From contig NZ_JPVO01000053.1 in assembly GCF_000772955.1 (NCBI RefSeq), positions 1 through 64,000 of the forward strand: DNA of 64,000 bases, read 5' to 3'. Below are positions 35,283 through 44,970 of this stretch, piece after piece. This DNA is from Ureibacillus sinduriensis BLB-1 = JCM 15800. Lineage in GTDB: Bacteria > Bacillota > Bacilli > Bacillales_A > Planococcaceae. Position numbers and translations under genes: made by a program. Numbering within the stretch: position 1 is the first letter of the stretch; every line of letters starts with the position of its first letter. Under the pieces are notes generated by a model. It made no database searches. It was not told the origin of the DNA and saw nothing but the letters and a program-made list of their open reading frames with translations.

Positions 35283-37322
35283 ATGGTCCAAGACTCCAAC
35301 ACTCTTTTGCAAGTCGAGCAAATGAAAACAGTTTTTAAAACAAGAACAGGAAATTTAGAGGCTGTTGATGGTGTCTCTTTCAGTATATCAAAAGGTGAGA
35401 CAGTCGCTATTGTTGGTGAATCAGGATCTGGTAAAAGTGTATCCGCACTATCCATATTAAGATTACTCGATGGCAATGGCGAAGTTATATCAGGAAAGAT
35501 ATTATTTAATGATCTTAATTTGAAAGATTTAAGCAATGAGAAAATTAGAAAAATTCGAGGCAAAGAGATTGCAATGATTTTCCAGGATCCAATGACATGT
35601 CTGGACCCTGTCTATACCATCGGGGATCAGATTATTGAGACGATTAAAATCCATGAAGACCTGAGCAAAGGTGAACTGCGGAACAGGGCACTTGAATTGC
35701 TTAAGCTTGTTGGATTACCAGATCCGGAAAGTCGAATTGATGCCTATCCTCATCAACTATCCGGTGGGCAAAGACAAAGGGTGATGATTGCCATCGCTCT
35801 TGCGTGCAGACCGAATTTAATCATTGCTGATGAGCCTACCACTGCTCTCGATGTAACAGTGCAGGCACAGATTATGCAATTGTTGAAGGATCTGCAATCG
35901 CAATTTGGAACAGCAATTATTCTTGTTACACATGATTTAGGTGTGGTGGCGGAAATGGCGGATAAAGTGGTGGTTGTTTATGCAGGGCAAGTGGTTGAGC
36001 AGGCACATGTCAAGGAGTTATTTCATAAACCACAACATCCTTATACAGAGGCATTAATGAAAAGCATCCCCAAAATCGATACGGATAAAAACCGAAGACT
36101 TCAAACTATTAAAGGGAATGTTCCAAGTTTAAAAGAAACTCCTTCCGGCTGTCGCTTTCATCCAAGATGTCCACTGGCGACAGAGAAGTGTAAAAGTGAA
36201 GAACCTCCGCTTTTTGAGGTGGCCAGCAATCGTGTGAGCAAATGCTGGATTGCAGATCCGAATATCCAGAGTAAGAGGGAAATCCCGGCTTTAATAGAAG
36301 AACAAGAGTTCAACTTCGAAATTAACGAGCACTTGCTAAACAAACAATTGTTACTAGATGTTAGCAATTTGCAAAAATACTTCCCGATTACGAAAGGGAT
36401 CTTGTCGAGAACGATAGGTCATGTGAAAGCCGTTGATGATGTATCGCTCACTATTAATAAAGGTGAAATCCTTGGACTAGTTGGAGAATCAGGATGCGGG
36501 AAATCCACTGTCGGCCGCCTGATAACGGGGCTCATTGACTCTACTGACGGTGAAGTCAACTTCGATGGAAAACAATTATCAAGTGCCAATCGAAAAGATA
36601 AAAAAGGGATTAGGAAACGAATTCAATTTGTCTTTCAAGATCCTTATAGCTCATTAAATCCAAGAATGACCATCTTGGATATTATCGGGGAGCCTTTGGA
36701 AGTGCACAATTTAGCAAAAGGTCCCATGAAACGTCAACGCGTGGCTGAACTTCTTGAATTAGTGGGTCTATCTAAAAATGATATGCATAAATTCCCTCAT
36801 CAATTTTCGGGAGGGCAGCGACAAAGAATCGGTATCGCCAGAGCATTGGCAACCGAACCTGACCTTTTGATTTGCGATGAAGCAGTGTCTGCATTAGATG
36901 TATCTGTTCAAGCGCAAATTCTAAATCTCTTAAAAGATCTACAGCTAAAACTGGGGCTCTCCTATTTGTTTATTTCACATGATTTAAATGTGGTCAAATA
37001 TATCTCCGATAGGATTGCGGTTATGTATTTAGGCGAAATTGTGGAAGTGACGGATTCACAAACGCTATTTAAAGAACCATTGCATCCCTATGCAAAAGCA
37101 CTAATTTCAGCCGTTCCCATCCCAAATCCCGATATAAAAAATGAGAGAATCATTCTAAGCGGGGAAGTGCCAAGTCCATCAAATCCGCCAAGTGGCTGTA
37201 AATTCCATACAAGATGTCCTGCTGCAATGGACGTTTGCAAGCAACAGAAACCGGAATTAAGAGTCATTAAGGAAGGCCATACAGTTTCATGTCATCTCTA
37301 TAGGAAGGAGAATAGGGCATGA
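35283..37322 (+). CDS. ABC transporter ATPase, fused DppD-DppF type
   Basis: A 679-residue protein with two complete ABC domains in tandem. The first has Walker A GESGSGKS, signature LSGGQRQRV and Walker B LIIADEPT. The second has GESGCGKSTVG, FSGGQRQRIGIARA and LLICDEAV. Each is followed by an oligopeptide-transporter C-terminal Cys-containing motif (SGCRFHPRCP and SGCKFHTRCP). It energises the permease pair encoded next. The ATG at 35283 follows AAAGGAGG; its stop overlaps the permease start by 4 bp. The fused form resembles GsiA/YejF-type importers. Confidence 0.93.
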   Translation: MVQDSNTLLQVEQMKTVFKTRTGNLEAVDGVSFSISKGETVAIVGESGSGKSVSALSILRLLDGNGEVISGKILFNDLNLKDLSNEKIRKIRGKEIAMIFQDPMTCLDPVYTIGDQIIETIKIHEDLSKGELRNRALELLKLVGLPDPESRIDAYPHQLSGGQRQRVMIAIALACRPNLIIADEPTTALDVTVQAQIMQLLKDLQSQFGTAIILVTHDLGVVAEMADKVVVVYAGQVVEQAHVKELFHKPQHPYTEALMKSIPKIDTDKNRRLQTIKGNVPSLKETPSGCRFHPRCPLATEKCKSEEPPLFEVASNRVSKCWIADPNIQSKREIPALIEEQEFNFEINEHLLNKQLLLDVSNLQKYFPITKGILSRTIGHVKAVDDVSLTINKGEILGLVGESGCGKSTVGRLITGLIDSTDGEVNFDGKQLSSANRKDKKGIRKRIQFVFQDPYSSLNPRMTILDIIGEPLEVHNLAKGPMKRQRVAELLELVGLSKNDMHKFPHQFSGGQRQRIGIARALATEPDLLICDEAVSALDVSVQAQILNLLKDLQLKLGLSYLFISHDLNVVKYISDRIAVMYLGEIVEVTDSQTLFKEPLHPYAKALISAVPIPNPDIKNERIILSGEVPSPSNPPSGCKFHTRCPAAMDVCKQQKPELRVIKEGHTVSCHLYRKENRA

Positions 37323-38266
37323 TTGAATATATTGTTAGGCGTTTAATTTTTGGAATATTCGTACTATTAATCATGACCGCTTTTATCTTTATTATCATGA
37401 GAGCAGTACCAGGTGATGTTGTCACTCTCCAACTGGCGAATTCAGGGGCTACAGCTGAACAGATGGACGCATTGAAGGCGGAGATGGGACTGGATAAAAG
37501 TGTACTTGGGCAATTGATTGATTGGATAAAGGATGCGGTGCAAGGAAATTTAGGAAATTCCCTTTGGTCCGGTCAGCAAGTTTCGGAAATTATTTTGGAT
37601 AGATTGCCCGTGACAATCCAATTGGCAGTAATGTCCATAGTTTTGGCCATCATCATCGGAATACCGATCGGGGTTATTTCGGCTGTCAAACAAAATACTT
37701 TTATCGATCACTTTCTGAAAGTCATTTCAATAGGGGGATTATCGATTCCAAACTTTTGGTTGGGATTGATACTGTTAACCGTGTTGTCCTTGGCTTTGAA
37801 TTGGATTCCCCCTTTAGGTTACCAATCTTTTATGGAAAATCCTTTTGTTAATATGCAGCAAATGTTTTTACCGGCAATCTGTTTAGCAATTACCCTTAGC
37901 GCGAGTATTGTTCGGATGACCAGATCTGCTGTACTTGAAGTATTGCATTCCGAATTCATCAGAACAGTGCGCGCTAAGGGGGCAAAAGAGGGCATTGTTA
38001 TATTCAAACATGCTTTAAGAAATTCATTGGTCTCGGTTATTACATTGATCGGTTTGCAAATTGGTTATCTGCTTGGGGGCACGGTGGTGCTTGAATCGAT
38101 TTTTGCCCTTCCAGGACTAGGTAGTTTGATCTTTGAATCGGTATTAGTAAGGGATTACCCAATTGTACAATCGACTGTGTTGGTGTTCGGTGCAATGTTT
38201 TTGTTAGTCAACCTGGTTGTGGATGTTATGTATGGATGGGTAGATCCACGAATTAGAGCGAAATAA
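37319..38266 (+). CDS. ABC transporter permease, DppB family
   Basis: A 315-residue inner membrane protein with the N-terminal MIEYIVRRLIFGIFVLLIMT signature, six membrane segments and the EAA loop (EFIRTVRAKGAKEGIVIFKHALRN) that docks onto the ATPase. The final DVMYGWVDPRIR ending is typical of the family. Translationally coupled to the ATPase gene by an ATGA overlap. Confidence 0.94.
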   Translation: MIEYIVRRLIFGIFVLLIMTAFIFIIMRAVPGDVVTLQLANSGATAEQMDALKAEMGLDKSVLGQLIDWIKDAVQGNLGNSLWSGQQVSEIILDRLPVTIQLAVMSIVLAIIIGIPIGVISAVKQNTFIDHFLKVISIGGLSIPNFWLGLILLTVLSLALNWIPPLGYQSFMENPFVNMQQMFLPAICLAITLSASIVRMTRSAVLEVLHSEFIRTVRAKGAKEGIVIFKHALRNSLVSVITLIGLQIGYLLGGTVVLESIFALPGLGSLIFESVLVRDYPIVQSTVLVFGAMFLLVNLVVDVMYGWVDPRIRAK

Positions 38267-38309
38267 TCTTTCCCTAAATATTCTTGTTTCAGAAAAGGAA
38301 GTGATTGTC

Positions 38310-39215
38310 ATGTCCCAAGTACAATTAGACTCTGAATTGCCAAATAGGAGGATAAAGGCGGGCAGGAATTTGCATTTGAAAAAATTCATAGAGGACTGCA
38401 AACGCTTTATTATCACTCAAAAAATTGGTTTTGTGTCACTCTTGATCATCCTGATCGTGGTGGCGGTTGCAATTATTGCCCCAATCATCGCGCCGTTTGA
38501 CCCAATTAGTCAGGATCGTGCTGCATTTCTGGCAGCTCCGAACTCACAGCATGTAATGGGAACTGATGATTTGGGGCGCGACGTATTCAGCCGCCTCGTT
38601 TATGGATCCCGGATATCATTGCTCGTTGGAATTGTAACAGTGGTTATCTCCATCATACTGGGAACGCTGATTGGAATGATATCAGGTTACTTCGGCGGAA
38701 TTGTTGATATGATCATCCAAAGGATCATGGATGCGATTATGTCCGTCCCGGCATTAATATTAGCCTTATTTATTGCGGCATTATTGGGACCTGCAATTCA
38801 AAATGTGATTATCGCACTTGTCATTATAGAAGTACCCCGATTTTCCAGGATTGTCAGGGGTGAAATGCTAAGGATTCGTGAATCGAATTTTGTGGAAGCA
38901 TCTCGTTCAGTAGGGGCAAGTTCTTTTAGGATCATCATGAAACATGGGCTGCCCAATATGATGGCACCGATTATTGTCATGGCAAGTCTTGCTTTTGGTC
39001 AGACAATCATTGCGGAAGCATCACTTAGTTTTCTTGGAATTGGAACACCGCCACCAAACCCTTCATGGGGTTTGATGCTTAGTGATGCCAGTATGTATAT
39101 GGAAAGCGCTCCTTGGCTGGTTCTTTTCCCTGGCTTGGCATTAAGTATATTGGTATTGGCTTTTAACTTATTTGGGGATGCACTTCGTGATTTCCTCGAT
39201 CCAAAGATGTCTTAG
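38310..39215 (+). CDS. ABC transporter permease, DppC family
   Basis: A 301-residue second permease with an extended N-terminus, the GTDDLGRDVFSRLVYGSRISL motif split across the first periplasmic loop, and the EAA loop (EASRSVGASSFRIIMKHGLPN). It ends LFGDALRDFLDPKMS, as in DppC/OppC proteins. ATG at 38310 is chosen, 9 bp after AAAAGGAA; the GTG at 38301 is too close. Forms the channel with the DppB-like partner. Confidence 0.94.
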   Translation: MSQVQLDSELPNRRIKAGRNLHLKKFIEDCKRFIITQKIGFVSLLIILIVVAVAIIAPIIAPFDPISQDRAAFLAAPNSQHVMGTDDLGRDVFSRLVYGSRISLLVGIVTVVISIILGTLIGMISGYFGGIVDMIIQRIMDAIMSVPALILALFIAALLGPAIQNVIIALVIIEVPRFSRIVRGEMLRIRESNFVEASRSVGASSFRIIMKHGLPNMMAPIIVMASLAFGQTIIAEASLSFLGIGTPPPNPSWGLMLSDASMYMESAPWLVLFPGLALSILVLAFNLFGDALRDFLDPKMS

Positions 39216-39255
39216 CCATCAAAAAGTGATTATGATTTCATGGGAGGGAATGGTT

Positions 39256-40878
39256 ATGGATAAAAAGCTGAAATTGATCGCAAGCCTAGTCGTTTTAGGA
39301 TTATTAATGCTGATAATCAGTGCATGCTCATCTGATGCAACGAAGGATGAAACAACAACAGAAAGTCCGGGAACGGAAAACTCGGAACCTAAAAGCGGTG
39401 GAACATATACGATTCTATCTGCTGCTGATCCGGATATGCTCGATCCACATAAACAATCATCGATTTATACGCATATGATGGCAGGTTTAGTATACAACAA
39501 GTTAGTTTCCTATGAGACAGGGCCGGGGGTGGATTACACCGACTACAATGTGGTGCCGGACCTTGCGGAACGATGGGAGATTTCCGAAGACGGGAAAGTA
39601 TACAAGTTCTTTTTACGGGAGGCCTATTGGCATGATAAAGAACCTGTAAATGGAAGGCAGGTTACAGCAGAAGATGTTGTAGCGACAATGGAAAGAATCA
39701 TTAATTTACCAGGTCATCAAGCGGCAATCCTTTCAGAAGTGGAAAGCATTGTAGCCGAAGATGCTCAAACAGTGGTTTTTACCCTAAAACAACCTTTCGC
39801 TCCATTTTTAAACTTTATGGCGAACCATTTCATGTGGATTTTACCGAAAGAAGCGGTGGATGGAAAAGTGGATTTAGCTACTGATGCCATTGGTACTGGG
39901 CCGTTTGTCTTGGAAGAGTGGGAAGATAATGTGCAGGCGACGTATACAAAAAATCCAAAATATTACGAAGAAGGAAAGCCTTATTTAGATCAAGTGATTT
40001 ATAAAGTTGTTCCTGACCAAGGTTCCCGTATTGCAGCTTTTCGAACAGGGCAAGCGGATGCCATCGGTGCATTATCGCCTGAGCAGCTTACCCAGCTTCA
40101 AAAAACAAATCCTGATACCGAAATTTTTGAAGCATTGTTTGCAACTCAGGAGCAATTATATATGAATATGGAAAGAGAACCGTTTAATGATATAAAAGTT
40201 CGAAAAGCGATCAGTATGGCCGTCGATCGGCAATCGATGGTGGATGCCATTTATGGAGGCGGAGAAACGAGTGGTCCCGTCAACCCATCTTTAGGGGATT
40301 GGGCATTGCCTTTGGAAGAAAGGGAAGCCTTACTGCCGTATAACCCAGAGGAAGCCAAGAAGCTTCTTTCCGAAGCTGGTTATCCAAATGGCTTTGATAC
40401 TACGATGATTGTAACGAATGGATATGGCGAACAATTGGTGCGTGTTGCTCAATGGGTGGCGGAAGATTTAAGGACTATCGGCATTAATGTCGAAATGGAA
40501 ATTGTGGAATATGCTACTTACTTCTCGGAAAGATGGCCAAACGCAGATTATGACATGGGTGTGGGATATCAAACTTATTTCCAGGAACCCGATGAGTGGC
40601 TTCGCACTCAGTTGCACACGAACGGATCACGGAACTGGTACAACATAAGCGATCCGGAATTAGACAAAATGCTGGATGAACAAAGACTCATCTTGGACGT
40701 TGAAGAACGAAAACAATATGTTTATGAAATCCAACGGTATGTTTTAGAAAACTTGGTTAATCCGGTACCACTTTCTACTTATTATACAAAGACTCCGAGA
40801 CATGCTTATATAAAAGATTCTTATCCTCATGCCTCATATGGATACGGGTATTTAAAAGATGTTTGGCTAGATAAATAA
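39256..40878 (+). CDS. Extracellular solute-binding lipoprotein, SBP family 5
   Basis: A 540-residue lipoprotein with lipobox LIISAC and a family 5 (peptide/nickel/opine-type) binding fold: GGTYTILSAADPDMLDPHKQ near the start, TIGTGPF-like AIGTGPFVLEEW, and VRKAISMAVDRQSMVD in the middle. The ATG at 39256 follows GGGAGGGAATGG. It delivers the ligand to the adjacent permeases. Linkage to a catabolic CoA pathway suggests a peptide-like or amide/ester-containing organic acid rather than a nutrient peptide. Confidence 0.93.
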   Translation: MDKKLKLIASLVVLGLLMLIISACSSDATKDETTTESPGTENSEPKSGGTYTILSAADPDMLDPHKQSSIYTHMMAGLVYNKLVSYETGPGVDYTDYNVVPDLAERWEISEDGKVYKFFLREAYWHDKEPVNGRQVTAEDVVATMERIINLPGHQAAILSEVESIVAEDAQTVVFTLKQPFAPFLNFMANHFMWILPKEAVDGKVDLATDAIGTGPFVLEEWEDNVQATYTKNPKYYEEGKPYLDQVIYKVVPDQGSRIAAFRTGQADAIGALSPEQLTQLQKTNPDTEIFEALFATQEQLYMNMEREPFNDIKVRKAISMAVDRQSMVDAIYGGGETSGPVNPSLGDWALPLEEREALLPYNPEEAKKLLSEAGYPNGFDTTMIVTNGYGEQLVRVAQWVAEDLRTIGINVEMEIVEYATYFSERWPNADYDMGVGYQTYFQEPDEWLRTQLHTNGSRNWYNISDPELDKMLDEQRLILDVEERKQYVYEIQRYVLENLVNPVPLSTYYTKTPRHAYIKDSYPHASYGYGYLKDVWLDK

Positions 40879-40979
40879 TATCCAGATCTATTGGATGAAA
40901 GCATCTAGTGTTTGTTTAATTACTAGATTCCAATAATGGTATTCGAGAACATATTCTTACAAAAGAGGGATTGAGTGAG

Positions 40980-41948
40980 TTGCAAAGAATTGAAAGATTG
41001 GAGCTGACAACCAATTTTCCGATTGGTCCAGTATATTCATATATTGTCTTTGGAGAGAAAATAACCCTTGTCGATGCCGGGTTGAAAAATGAACAGGGCT
41101 GGAAAGATTTGAACAAAGGTCTGCACCGAGTAGGCATCAGCATTTCTGATATTGAGCAAATCGTATTAACACATCATCACAACGATCATACGGGTATGGT
41201 TGATTGGATACTCCAGGAGAATCCATCCATTCCCATTTATGCCCACAAAGATACTGAAACGATATTAAAAGATGAAAGCTACTTGGAACGGAGCTGTGAA
41301 TTTTTTGAAAAGTTATTCATCGAATTCGGTTTGACAAAGGAAATGGCGATCGAGTGGGCATATCGGAAAGGTCATCGTGATTACTTTGAAATCGCCCATG
41401 TGGATGGGGTTCTCAAGGAAGGAGATTTGATACCGGGTTTATCTTCTTTTCAAGTAATAGAAACGCCAGGACATTCACAAGATCATATCTCATTTTATAA
41501 CGCTGAGGAACAAGTGTTTCTTTGCGGGGACAATATTATTAAGGGAGTACATGGCGGTATTTTTTTGGATGCTCCTGTTATAGGAAATGAAAGGGCAAAA
41601 CCGTTGTTGCAATACTTGAATAACTTGGAGAAATGCAGGGAACTTCCTGCGAAAATAACTTATTCGGGACACGGTCCTGTCATTGATAATCTTAATGAAG
41701 CAATTGATGGCCATATAAGAAATATTGAGAACCGTGCAGGTCGTGTAATCAATACACTGAAAAAAGCGAATGGGTCGGCAACGGGTTTTGAAATCATACA
41801 AGACATGTACCGTGGAAGATATGAGAGGGCTGTTATCACATTCGTGTTTGAAATCGTAAGTGTACTGGATTTATTACTAGAGCGAAAAGTTGTGACGGCA
41901 GAAAAACAAAATGGCGTGAATATATACCGTTTAGTAAATGAACAATGA
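40980..41948 (+). CDS. Metallo-beta-lactamase-fold hydrolase
   Basis: About 322 residues with the MBL metal motif LTHHHNDHTGMVDWI, a second-shell GHSQDHISFY His, CGDNIIKG and a YSGHGPVI finish. A C-terminal helical region of about 80 residues is of the kind seen in glyoxalase II/LACTB2-like proteins. TTG at 40980 sits about 10 bp after GAGGGA; TTG at 40971 directly abuts it. It likely hydrolyses a thioester, lactone or ester intermediate of the pathway; the exact substrate is unknown. Confidence 0.85.
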   Translation: MQRIERLELTTNFPIGPVYSYIVFGEKITLVDAGLKNEQGWKDLNKGLHRVGISISDIEQIVLTHHHNDHTGMVDWILQENPSIPIYAHKDTETILKDESYLERSCEFFEKLFIEFGLTKEMAIEWAYRKGHRDYFEIAHVDGVLKEGDLIPGLSSFQVIETPGHSQDHISFYNAEEQVFLCGDNIIKGVHGGIFLDAPVIGNERAKPLLQYLNNLEKCRELPAKITYSGHGPVIDNLNEAIDGHIRNIENRAGRVINTLKKANGSATGFEIIQDMYRGRYERAVITFVFEIVSVLDLLLERKVVTAEKQNGVNIYRLVNEQ

Positions 41949-42044
41949 AAAGTTTAAAAATATTTTGCAGGACTGAATAATTCTCTAAAACTACTAATAG
42001 AATGTTAGGACATAATTTTAGTATAGATGTGGGAGGAAAGAGAG

Positions 42045-42809
42045 ATGAATGGAAGATTTGATAATAGAGTGGCATTTATTACAGGGGGCAGTCGCGGGAT
42101 AGGCAAGAGCATTGCGGAAACTTTTGCAAAAGAAGGGGCTAAAATAGCTATCATTGATATAAATGAAGAAGCTTTGGCAGAAGTGCGTTCCGAGTTTCAG
42201 GAAAAGGGTATTGATATTTTGGCTATCCAAGCAAATGTCGTGAAAACCGATGAAGTGGAAGCGGCAATGGAGCAAGTAATAGCGGGATATGGTTCCCTTG
42301 ATATTTTAGTCAATAACGCAGGGATTATCCGGGATAACTTATTATTCAAAATGAGTGACAGCGATTGGGATCAAGTGATTGACGTTCATCTAAAGGGCGC
42401 ATTTAATACTACCCGGGCGGCACAGAAACATATGGTTCAGCAAAAGTACGGAAGGATAATCAATATATCTTCAACTTCAGCTCTCGGCAATCCTGGTCAG
42501 GCAAATTACTCTACGGTAAAAGCCGGTTTGCAAGGATTAACAAAAACGCTCGCCAAAGAGCTTGGAAAGTTTGGGATTACAACAAATGCCGTTGCACCCG
42601 GTTTTATCGAAACAGATATGACGAAAGCGACAGCTGCAAGAATGGGTGTACCTTTTGAAGATTTCTTGAAAGGCGCTGCAAGCAGGATTCCGGTCGGCAG
42701 AACGGGTATGCCCGATGATATCGCAAATGCGGTTGCCTTCTTTGCAGATGAAAAATCTTCTTTCGTAAATGGTCAAGTATTGTACGTAGCTGGCGGACCA
42801 ACGAATTAA
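42045..42809 (+). CDS. Short-chain dehydrogenase/reductase (FabG-like)
   Basis: A 254-residue classical SDR: glycine-rich TGGSRGIGKS nucleotide site, NNAGI, the catalytic Ser-Tyr-Lys set in NISSTSALGNPGQANYSTVK, and a PGFIETDMT loop. It resembles 3-oxoacyl-ACP/3-hydroxyacyl-CoA dehydrogenases and would oxidise the beta-hydroxyacyl-CoA formed by the MaoC hydratases. Start ATG at 42045 follows GGGAGGAAAG. Confidence 0.92.
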   Translation: MNGRFDNRVAFITGGSRGIGKSIAETFAKEGAKIAIIDINEEALAEVRSEFQEKGIDILAIQANVVKTDEVEAAMEQVIAGYGSLDILVNNAGIIRDNLLFKMSDSDWDQVIDVHLKGAFNTTRAAQKHMVQQKYGRIINISSTSALGNPGQANYSTVKAGLQGLTKTLAKELGKFGITTNAVAPGFIETDMTKATAARMGVPFEDFLKGAASRIPVGRTGMPDDIANAVAFFADEKSSFVNGQVLYVAGGPTN

Positions 42810-42827
42810 TGGAAAGGAGTGTCGAAT

Positions 42828-43277
42828 ATGTTTAGAGAATATATTGGTCTAACTTCAAGCAAAACAAGAAATGTTATCGAAAGAGAATTGGTTAGACGCT
42901 TTGCGGAGTCCATCGGTGATGCTCATCCAATCTATATTGATGAGGAGTTCGGGAGACAATCAAGATTTGGAGCGAATATCGCACCTCCTACATTTCCAAG
43001 GGTGTTAAGATCGGGGTCGATCGAGGGACTAAAATTGCCTTTAAAGGGATTGATACACGGAGAGCAAATCTATCATTATAAGCGACCTCTGCTGGTAGGC
43101 GAAGAAGTCTTTTGTTATTCGAAAATAGAAGATTACTATGAAAAAGAAGGTAGTACAGGGAAAATGGGTTTCCTGAAAATGAAAAGATATGGTGAAGATT
43201 CACATGGGCAACTAATTTTTACGGAAGAGTCCATAACTATAATTACCGAAACAGTAAGGAGGTCCTTAAACGTATGA
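42828..43277 (+). CDS. MaoC-like dehydratase, N-terminal-type (FAS1_DH)
   Basis: A 149-residue hot-dog fold protein with the R-hydratase-like DAHPIYIDEEFGRQSRFGAN region and IAPPTFPRVL, but no clear catalytic D-x4-H set of its own. This is the FAS1 dehydratase/HtdA-type partner half. It overlaps the next MaoC gene by 4 bp, implying a heterodimeric hydratase. The ATG at 42828 is preferred over the GTG at 42819, which overlaps the ribosome-binding site. Confidence 0.85.
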   Translation: MFREYIGLTSSKTRNVIERELVRRFAESIGDAHPIYIDEEFGRQSRFGANIAPPTFPRVLRSGSIEGLKLPLKGLIHGEQIYHYKRPLLVGEEVFCYSKIEDYYEKEGSTGKMGFLKMKRYGEDSHGQLIFTEESITIITETVRRSLNV

Positions 43278-43672
43278 CGGTTTTGAATAAGATAAATATC
43301 GGGGAAACCCTTGAGGCAACCCTTCAACCTGTATCGCGAATCGATCTGATTAAATACGCTGGCTCTTCAGGTGATTTCAATCCGATTCACACAATTGATG
43401 AAGAGGCGAAGAAGGCAGGTTTACCAGGGATTATTGCCCATGGTATGTGGACGATGGGGAACCTGGCCAAATTATTTACCCCGTATTACGAAGAGGGATT
43501 TATTAGCGATTACAATATTCGGTTTTCTGGAATGGTATTTCTAGAGGATGTTCTGACCCTAAAAGCACAAATGGTCGACAAAACCGGGCAGCTTTTAACA
43601 TTCGATGTCAGTGCCATTAACCAAAAACAAAAAGATGTGGTCAAGGGAAAAATTACATTTGAACTTTATTAA
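43274..43672 (+). CDS. MaoC-family enoyl-CoA hydratase
   Basis: A 132-residue single hot-dog domain with the hydratase-2 motif SSGDFNPIHTIDEEAKKAGL (catalytic Asp and His) and GIIAHGMWTMG. It hydrates enoyl-CoA to (R)-3-hydroxyacyl-CoA. Paired with the preceding gene by an ATGA overlap, reminiscent of heteromeric MaoC hydratases of actinobacterial sterol pathways. Confidence 0.9.
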   Translation: MTVLNKINIGETLEATLQPVSRIDLIKYAGSSGDFNPIHTIDEEAKKAGLPGIIAHGMWTMGNLAKLFTPYYEEGFISDYNIRFSGMVFLEDVLTLKAQMVDKTGQLLTFDVSAINQKQKDVVKGKITFELY

Positions 43673-43680
43673 TAGAGGAG

Positions 43681-43728
43681 GGTTTGTCTCATTCTTAAAT
43701 TAAATATAAGAGGCAAATCCTTTTTTTT
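43681..43728 (+). terminator. Terminator between the MaoC and thiolase genes
   Basis: GGTTTGTCTC pairs with GAGGCAAATCC through G-U and Watson-Crick pairs, and eight T follow. It may reduce expression of the distal thiolase and regulator. Confidence 0.7.
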
Positions 43729-43757
43729 CAAAATGAATAATCGAAGGGAAGGAATTA

Positions 43758-44933
43758 ATGAAAAGAGACGCTGTAATTGTATCGGCTGTTCGAACAGCAA
43801 TCGGCAAACAAGGTGGAGCATTGGCAAGTATTCCAGCACATATTTATGGTGGGGAAGTAATTAAAGAAGCGATCAAGCGTATAAACCTAGATCCTGAATT
43901 AATCGATGATGTCATTTTAGGGAATGTCCTGAGCGGTGGTGGCAATATTGCCAGATTGACCGCTCTGCAAGGTGGCCTATCTGTCAACATTCCGGGCTTG
44001 ACCGTCGATCGTCAATGTGGATCTGGTATTAATGCGGTTGCTCTTGCCGCCCAGGCAATTCAATCGGGGGCGGGTGATATTTATGTTGCTGGCGGTATTG
44101 AAAGTATGAGTCGTGCCCCATACCAATATGAACGTCCGGAACAAGCTTATAGTTCCATTCCCCCGAAGTATCGCAAAACACTGCTTGCTCCTGAGGAAAT
44201 AGGCAACCCTGCAATGGGGACTACCGCTGAAAATTTGGCAAAAAAATACGAAATTACAAGAAAAGAGCAGGATGAATACTCATTGAAAAGTCAGCAGCGA
44301 ATGGCGAGAGCGGTTGAGGAAGGACGTTTCGATGAACAAATCGTAACGATTAGTATACCGGTGCGAAAAGGAGAACCAATGCTCTTTAACAAGGACGAAC
44401 ATCCACGTCCCAATACGACTTTAGCAGCCCTGGCCAAATTGCCGCCTGCTTTCCAACGGGATGGTACTGTAACGGCAGGAAGCAGCTCCGGATTGAATGA
44501 TGCGGCGTCTGCATTAGTCATCATGTCGCGGGAAAAAGCAGAGGAATTAGGGATCCAGCCATTAGCAACAATTAAAGGATCGACTGTTGCAGGTGTTGAC
44601 CCCAATATTATGGGAATTGGACCTGTGCCAGCCACAAAGAAATTAATGGAGAAGCTTGGCCTCTCATTGTCTGATATGGATATCATTGAATTAAATGAAG
44701 CATTTGCTGCACAAGTGATTGCTTGTGATCGTGAATTGGCATTCGACCCGGAGAAACTTAATGTCAATGGTGGCGCAATTGCCCATGGACATCCTCTTGG
44801 AGCAACGGGGGCTATTTTAATAACAAAAGCAGTTTACGAATTAAAACGTAGTGCTGGACAATTTGCATTGATCACAGCCTGTATTGGTGGAGGACAAGGA
44901 ATCTCTTTAGTGATTGAAAGGGAGTTGAATTAG
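43758..44933 (+). CDS. Acetyl-CoA acyltransferase (thiolase II-type)
   Basis: A 391-residue classical thiolase with all catalytic elements: nucleophile C87 in DRQCGSGINAVALAAQAI, NVNGGAIAHGHPLGATG with the active His, and the second Cys in ITACIGGGQGIS. It cleaves beta-ketoacyl-CoA to acetyl-CoA (or propionyl-CoA) and a shortened acyl-CoA. Unlike the SCP-x-like paralogue at 30.4 kb, it is fully equipped, suggesting the two act at different steps. Confidence 0.94.
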   Translation: MKRDAVIVSAVRTAIGKQGGALASIPAHIYGGEVIKEAIKRINLDPELIDDVILGNVLSGGGNIARLTALQGGLSVNIPGLTVDRQCGSGINAVALAAQAIQSGAGDIYVAGGIESMSRAPYQYERPEQAYSSIPPKYRKTLLAPEEIGNPAMGTTAENLAKKYEITRKEQDEYSLKSQQRMARAVEEGRFDEQIVTISIPVRKGEPMLFNKDEHPRPNTTLAALAKLPPAFQRDGTVTAGSSSGLNDAASALVIMSREKAEELGIQPLATIKGSTVAGVDPNIMGIGPVPATKKLMEKLGLSLSDMDIIELNEAFAAQVIACDRELAFDPEKLNVNGGAIAHGHPLGATGAILITKAVYELKRSAGQFALITACIGGGQGISLVIERELN

Positions 44934-44970
44934 AGATGCAGTGAAATCTGTTTTTGAAGGGAACACTAAT